Source of the DNA: Acanthaster planci
Lineage: Eukaryota > Echinodermata > Asteroidea > Valvatida > Acanthasteridae
DNA: 64,000 bases
Assembly (NCBI RefSeq): GCF_001949145.1
Contig: NW_019091404.1
Location: forward strand, 2,315,173 to 2,379,172
Direction: 5' to 3'
In this document: one piece after another, positions 60,801 through 64,000 of the stretch
Position numbering within the stretch: the stretch's first letter is position 1
Layout: each line of letters begins with the position of its first letter
Notes under the pieces: generated by a model
Database searches by the model: none
What the model saw: only the letters and a program-made list of their open reading frames with translations
Told to the model about the DNA's origin: nothing
Position numbers and translations under genes: made by a program

Positions 60801-61591
60801 CATCATCTCAAGTTGATACACGTCCAAAGTACATGTACGTCCATTTACATCTACCGGGTATGCCATGTTTGTTGGGTAATGCAATATGTTTTTCCATGTG
60901 GCAATTATATAGTCTGTTGATTTATGAGACAAGGAACGCCTGTCACGAGGGGCTTCTCACAAATTACTGTCGTATTTCAAGATGGTCATGGTGTAAACCT
61001 GGTTTCTTTTTGTTTCACTTGTCTTGGGTTCGTGTTTCGACATCTTGTGCTAATGTTAGATGCTATCATTACATTTTATTCTCCCGCTTGAATAGAATAT
61101 CAAGCGGAAATGCAGTGGTCTGTGTTTTGTACTTTTGCCAGAAAGATCCTTGCCTGTTTATGCACCCATATCTGTTTTTGGTTTAACCCAATTCAGTCCA
61201 GCTGGTAAGTGCCTGGACCTCACCCCCTTAGAATTAGCCGTTTGTGGCATACTTTTTGTCAGGCAATTTTGGCTTAGTACTAGTACATGTACAGGGTGCC
61301 AGCATGCAGTCGATCTGACATCTTGAGCATAGAATTCTTGCATATGTGCTACATTTTATCACCAAACGAACTCACTTGTGCTCTGTTTTTACAGAGCTGG
61401 GACCGCCCATTCCATACGTTACTGTATACTGCGGAAGAATTTATAACTACCGGTACATATAAAAATAAGAAATGAATGTGTGTATACAGCAGACTTGTTT
61501 CTGACTGGAATGATCTGTAAACGTCAAGATCTTCAGAGAATCTTCTGTAATTGGTAATCGTAGTCTGTTTTTCTCTTTATCCACTGTCCAG
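57841..61591. other. No gene recognised
   Basis: Contains TCTCACGC-type repeated motifs at 58484-58565 (TCTCACGCATTAGGCGTG and two more TCTCACGC copies), probably an element end. A CpG-richer patch lies at 58830-59050. The 73-codon frame at 60138-60359 lacks splice context. The rest is unassigned. Confidence 0.4.
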
Positions 61592-61653
61592 GTCACTGAT
61601 AAATATTGATATCAAAGCATTAGCAATGATTGCCACAGGAGGACCAGGCATTG
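61592..61653 (+). CDS. Probable internal exon of an unidentified plus-strand gene
   Basis: TTTTCTCTTTATCCACTGTCCAG acceptor region, 62 nt, then CATTG|GTAAGT donor. Only one frame is open (one base, 20 codons, one base), reading SLINIDIKALAMIATGGPGI plus a split codon, probably Gly. Both splice signals are strong and the product looks protein-like with a Gly-rich end, but I do not recognise the family and cannot link neighbouring exons. Enters after phase 2 and exits in phase 1. Confidence 0.45.
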
Positions 61654-62501
61654 GTAAGTAGACCCTTTTTCATTGGATCTTTTTCTGTTTTAAATTAATT
61701 TACCAGAACTTATGGGACAAATATCATTATGCCTTTCTTGTCCTACTTTCCCATGTTCATTTACCAGAAAAACTTGCACTTTACATATATACATGTACAG
61801 GTGCATATATATGCACATTCAGGTCTATGTATGGTGCATGTACGTCAGGCCCATAGATATCATGCATGCTTGTACCGGTAGGTGTACAATGTAGGTCCTA
61901 TTGCAATATTCTCCATTCACATTGTTTCATGTACATTGTACATGTGCCTTGTACTGTACGTGACTCTCTCGAAAAGCTGGCTACGTCTTGGAGCTATAGC
62001 AGTATCAAATTTTCCGAATTACACGCGATTACGGACTGGAAGGTCAACAGTTTCATCCTCAATTATGACAGAGGTTGATTTTCCTCTGATATTATTAAAA
62101 AGGTCAGAGATTTTTGCCTGTCTGGTAGATTTGGCACTTCATCAGAGTTGGGAGAGTCAGAATTCCTGAAATATCTGGCAGCTATTTGAGATGTTCTGAA
62201 CTCATTTCAAATTCAGATTGGCGACTTGAACAGGCTGTTTGTTGCTGAAGAGGTCTTTGTATTATGCAGACCAGTAATAGGCAGAATGAGCTACATGCAC
62301 ATGTAATGTTAATTTGAAAGACTTTGCTTTTTGGCAGTATTTTCATTATGACAGTGTTAATTGTATGCAATAAAAAAAAAACTGCATTGAGTTGCATCAG
62401 TAAGTAATAAATGGATAAGCTTACATGGTCATACTAGTGTATTGTATCAGTGTACCTGTACTGATATGTCTACTTTGATTATTTACCATGTTGGAGCACT
62501 T
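61654..62501. other. No gene recognised (intron if the 61592 exon is real)
   Basis: TACATG runs at about 61790-61820 and 61930; no exon of matching phase was found. Confidence 0.4.
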
Positions 62502-62677
62502 AATACGGCCATTTCACAGTAGTGCACCACCATGAGTTTGCAACATGTTGGCCAATCACAATGCGCGAAATTTGTCGACCCAATGTGCGTTTGGAAAGGG
62601 TCTACGAATTTCGTGCGTTATGATTGGCCAACGTGTTGCAAACTCTTTGTGGCGCACTGTTGTGAATCGCCCGTATT
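62502..62677. mobile_element. Palindromic MITE (about 76-bp arms)
   Basis: Left arm begins AATACGGCCATTTCACAGTA and right arm is its reverse complement at roughly 80% identity (right end reads back as AATACGGGCGATTCACAACA). Shared inner blocks are GAGTTTGCAACA and GTTGGCCAATCA. About 20 bp separates the arms. No coding content. Confidence 0.8.
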
Positions 62678-64000
62678 GTACATCAGTGTACATGAACAAG
62701 TGCAGGGTACTGTCAGCACAAGTACAGGTGTACAGTACATGTACATTACATGTACATGTACATATTCAGTATATATGTACATGTATATGGTGCATATGGT
62801 GTATACATGTACATGTATGTGATCCAGTATTTGACAAATGAGTCGTTGCAATTGCTTTACAGCATGCAGTAAACTTTTCCCCTCTTTTATTAAATAGTCA
62901 TGTCTGTATGTTGTTTACAATGAATAGTAGACATGAACAGTACATGTACGAAGAATGTATTTTCCAACCAGTTACATGTGCTACGGTACATGTCTATATT
63001 TGTGTCACTCCGGCTACATGTACATAAACAGTTCCATGCATTATAGTGTATTCTTACATTCTGTCTTTTACTTGTAGGCTGACTACTCCCAATTGTTTTG
63101 TTTATCTTTTGCCTCAAATTTCATTCACCATGATGCCTTCTCGTTCAGTTTATGTTATGTTTATGATTAAGAGAGAAACTGTGAAGTTGGTGTTTCGACA
63201 CCATACCAATATCTGTCCATCCAACTCTGGCATAAAATGAAGGCCTTCTCTCCCCACTTCCTGCCCTAAAACCACCAAATATGGCCATGATTGGCAAGCA
63301 TCCTCACTGAGTTTCCTTCAAAAAAAATGGGGATACTGGGTGACAAGTAAAGGTCAACCAACATCCATACATGTATGTTGAGTGTCATCACTCTCTGTGA
63401 AACCCCAGATGTATTCACTGTGAAAACTTTGGTGCCGGTATTTATTAGGGCCCCGCCATTGGTTGTTCCAGAAGATTGAGGTCTGGAACAGTGTGCGCAT
63501 CCATTTTTTTGTACAGGATGATACCGTATGCTCATTGATCAAGAACATTCACTGGACATGTCATTTGGGTGGCTTTTTTTTTTACTAGTGCCATGATAAA
63601 TTATCACAAACATCTCCAAAAGTTTTATTATAAACCAAAAATAATCAGAGGAATTCCATGCAGACAGTTACCAGTCCCAGTACATGTACATTGACAAATT
63701 GAGAATGCATTAAGAATTTGCATATATACTGGTATATTGATTCATTATATTTTCTGTAGATGAACATTTGAACCATTAGTTAATTAATTTCTGATTTTAC
63801 TGAACATACATGTACATGTACGGTTGACTGAGATTCTATTAGAAAGAGATATGGCACATATGAATATGTACACATGCATGTTGCATACATGTACAGTAGT
63901 TACTCTGATAAACAAATGGGCCTGTCAATTTCTGCTACATGTACGATGTAGTTCTAGGCACGATTTTCCATAGTACCTGTATACAAGCGTCACTGGAGTA
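62678..64000. other. No gene recognised
   Basis: Dense TACATG runs at 62735-62820 and again near 63800-63890; otherwise AT-rich unassigned DNA to the window edge. Confidence 0.4.

Noticed and set aside
1-64000. CRISPR array, prokaryotic operon or phage-type system
   Set aside because: Spliced animal genes, no prokaryotic gene density, and the tandem arrays lack unique spacers.

Overview
This window is eukaryotic, intron-rich, AT-leaning animal DNA with almost no long open frames. The two genes I can name are homologous to human genes, and their splice sites are canonical GT/AG. The DNA between is packed with the palindromic hexamer series (TACATG)n, tRNA-derived SINEs, foldback elements with an 'AATTTCATAG' type terminus and a CR1/Jockey-type LINE remnant. 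This mix suggests a marine invertebrate deuterostome. An echinoderm, perhaps a sea star, is my best guess from general familiarity, not from a search.

Layout. (1) 2594-2832, minus: a likely first coding exon of a gene I do not recognise, running off the left edge. (2) 4220-19187, plus: a six-exon AGTRAP homologue (type-1 angiotensin II receptor-associated protein family). Its exons join in phase to 183 residues, with four membrane segments and the KPLS motif. It is head-to-head with gene 1, 1.4 kb apart. (3) 19188-24909: the convergent gap between AGTRAP and LRRC23, holding the AGTRAP 3' UTR, a strong 27-bp-arm hairpin with telomere-like arms, a foldback element and other repeats. (4) 24910-34755, minus: a seven-exon LRRC23 homologue (radial spoke leucine-rich repeat protein), 340 residues, close to the human length. 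It has a near-consensus RFX X-box about 100 bp upstream of the start codon. (5) 34756-64000: no gene can be named. This 29 kb holds weak isolated exon candidates (5' UTR-like exon ending 35312, terminal exon 49417-49467, internal exon 61592-61653), two SINEs, several inverted-repeat elements, two minisatellites grown from the TACATG hexamer, and a cluster of two X-box-like sites plus a forkhead site at 48.73-48.78 kb.

Functionally, LRRC23 is an axonemal protein of motile cilia and sperm flagella. AGTRAP is a small endomembrane protein whose vertebrate partner is the angiotensin receptor; its role in invertebrates is unclear. The two genes converge tail-to-tail and nothing suggests they act together. 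I see no gene cluster or mobile system that qualifies as a new biological system. The items most worth a second look are a 29-bp piece of the 18S rRNA 3' end with apparent ITS1 lying in an AGTRAP intron, the ciliary-type regulatory motifs, the 20.8 kb hairpin, and the unassigned exons.
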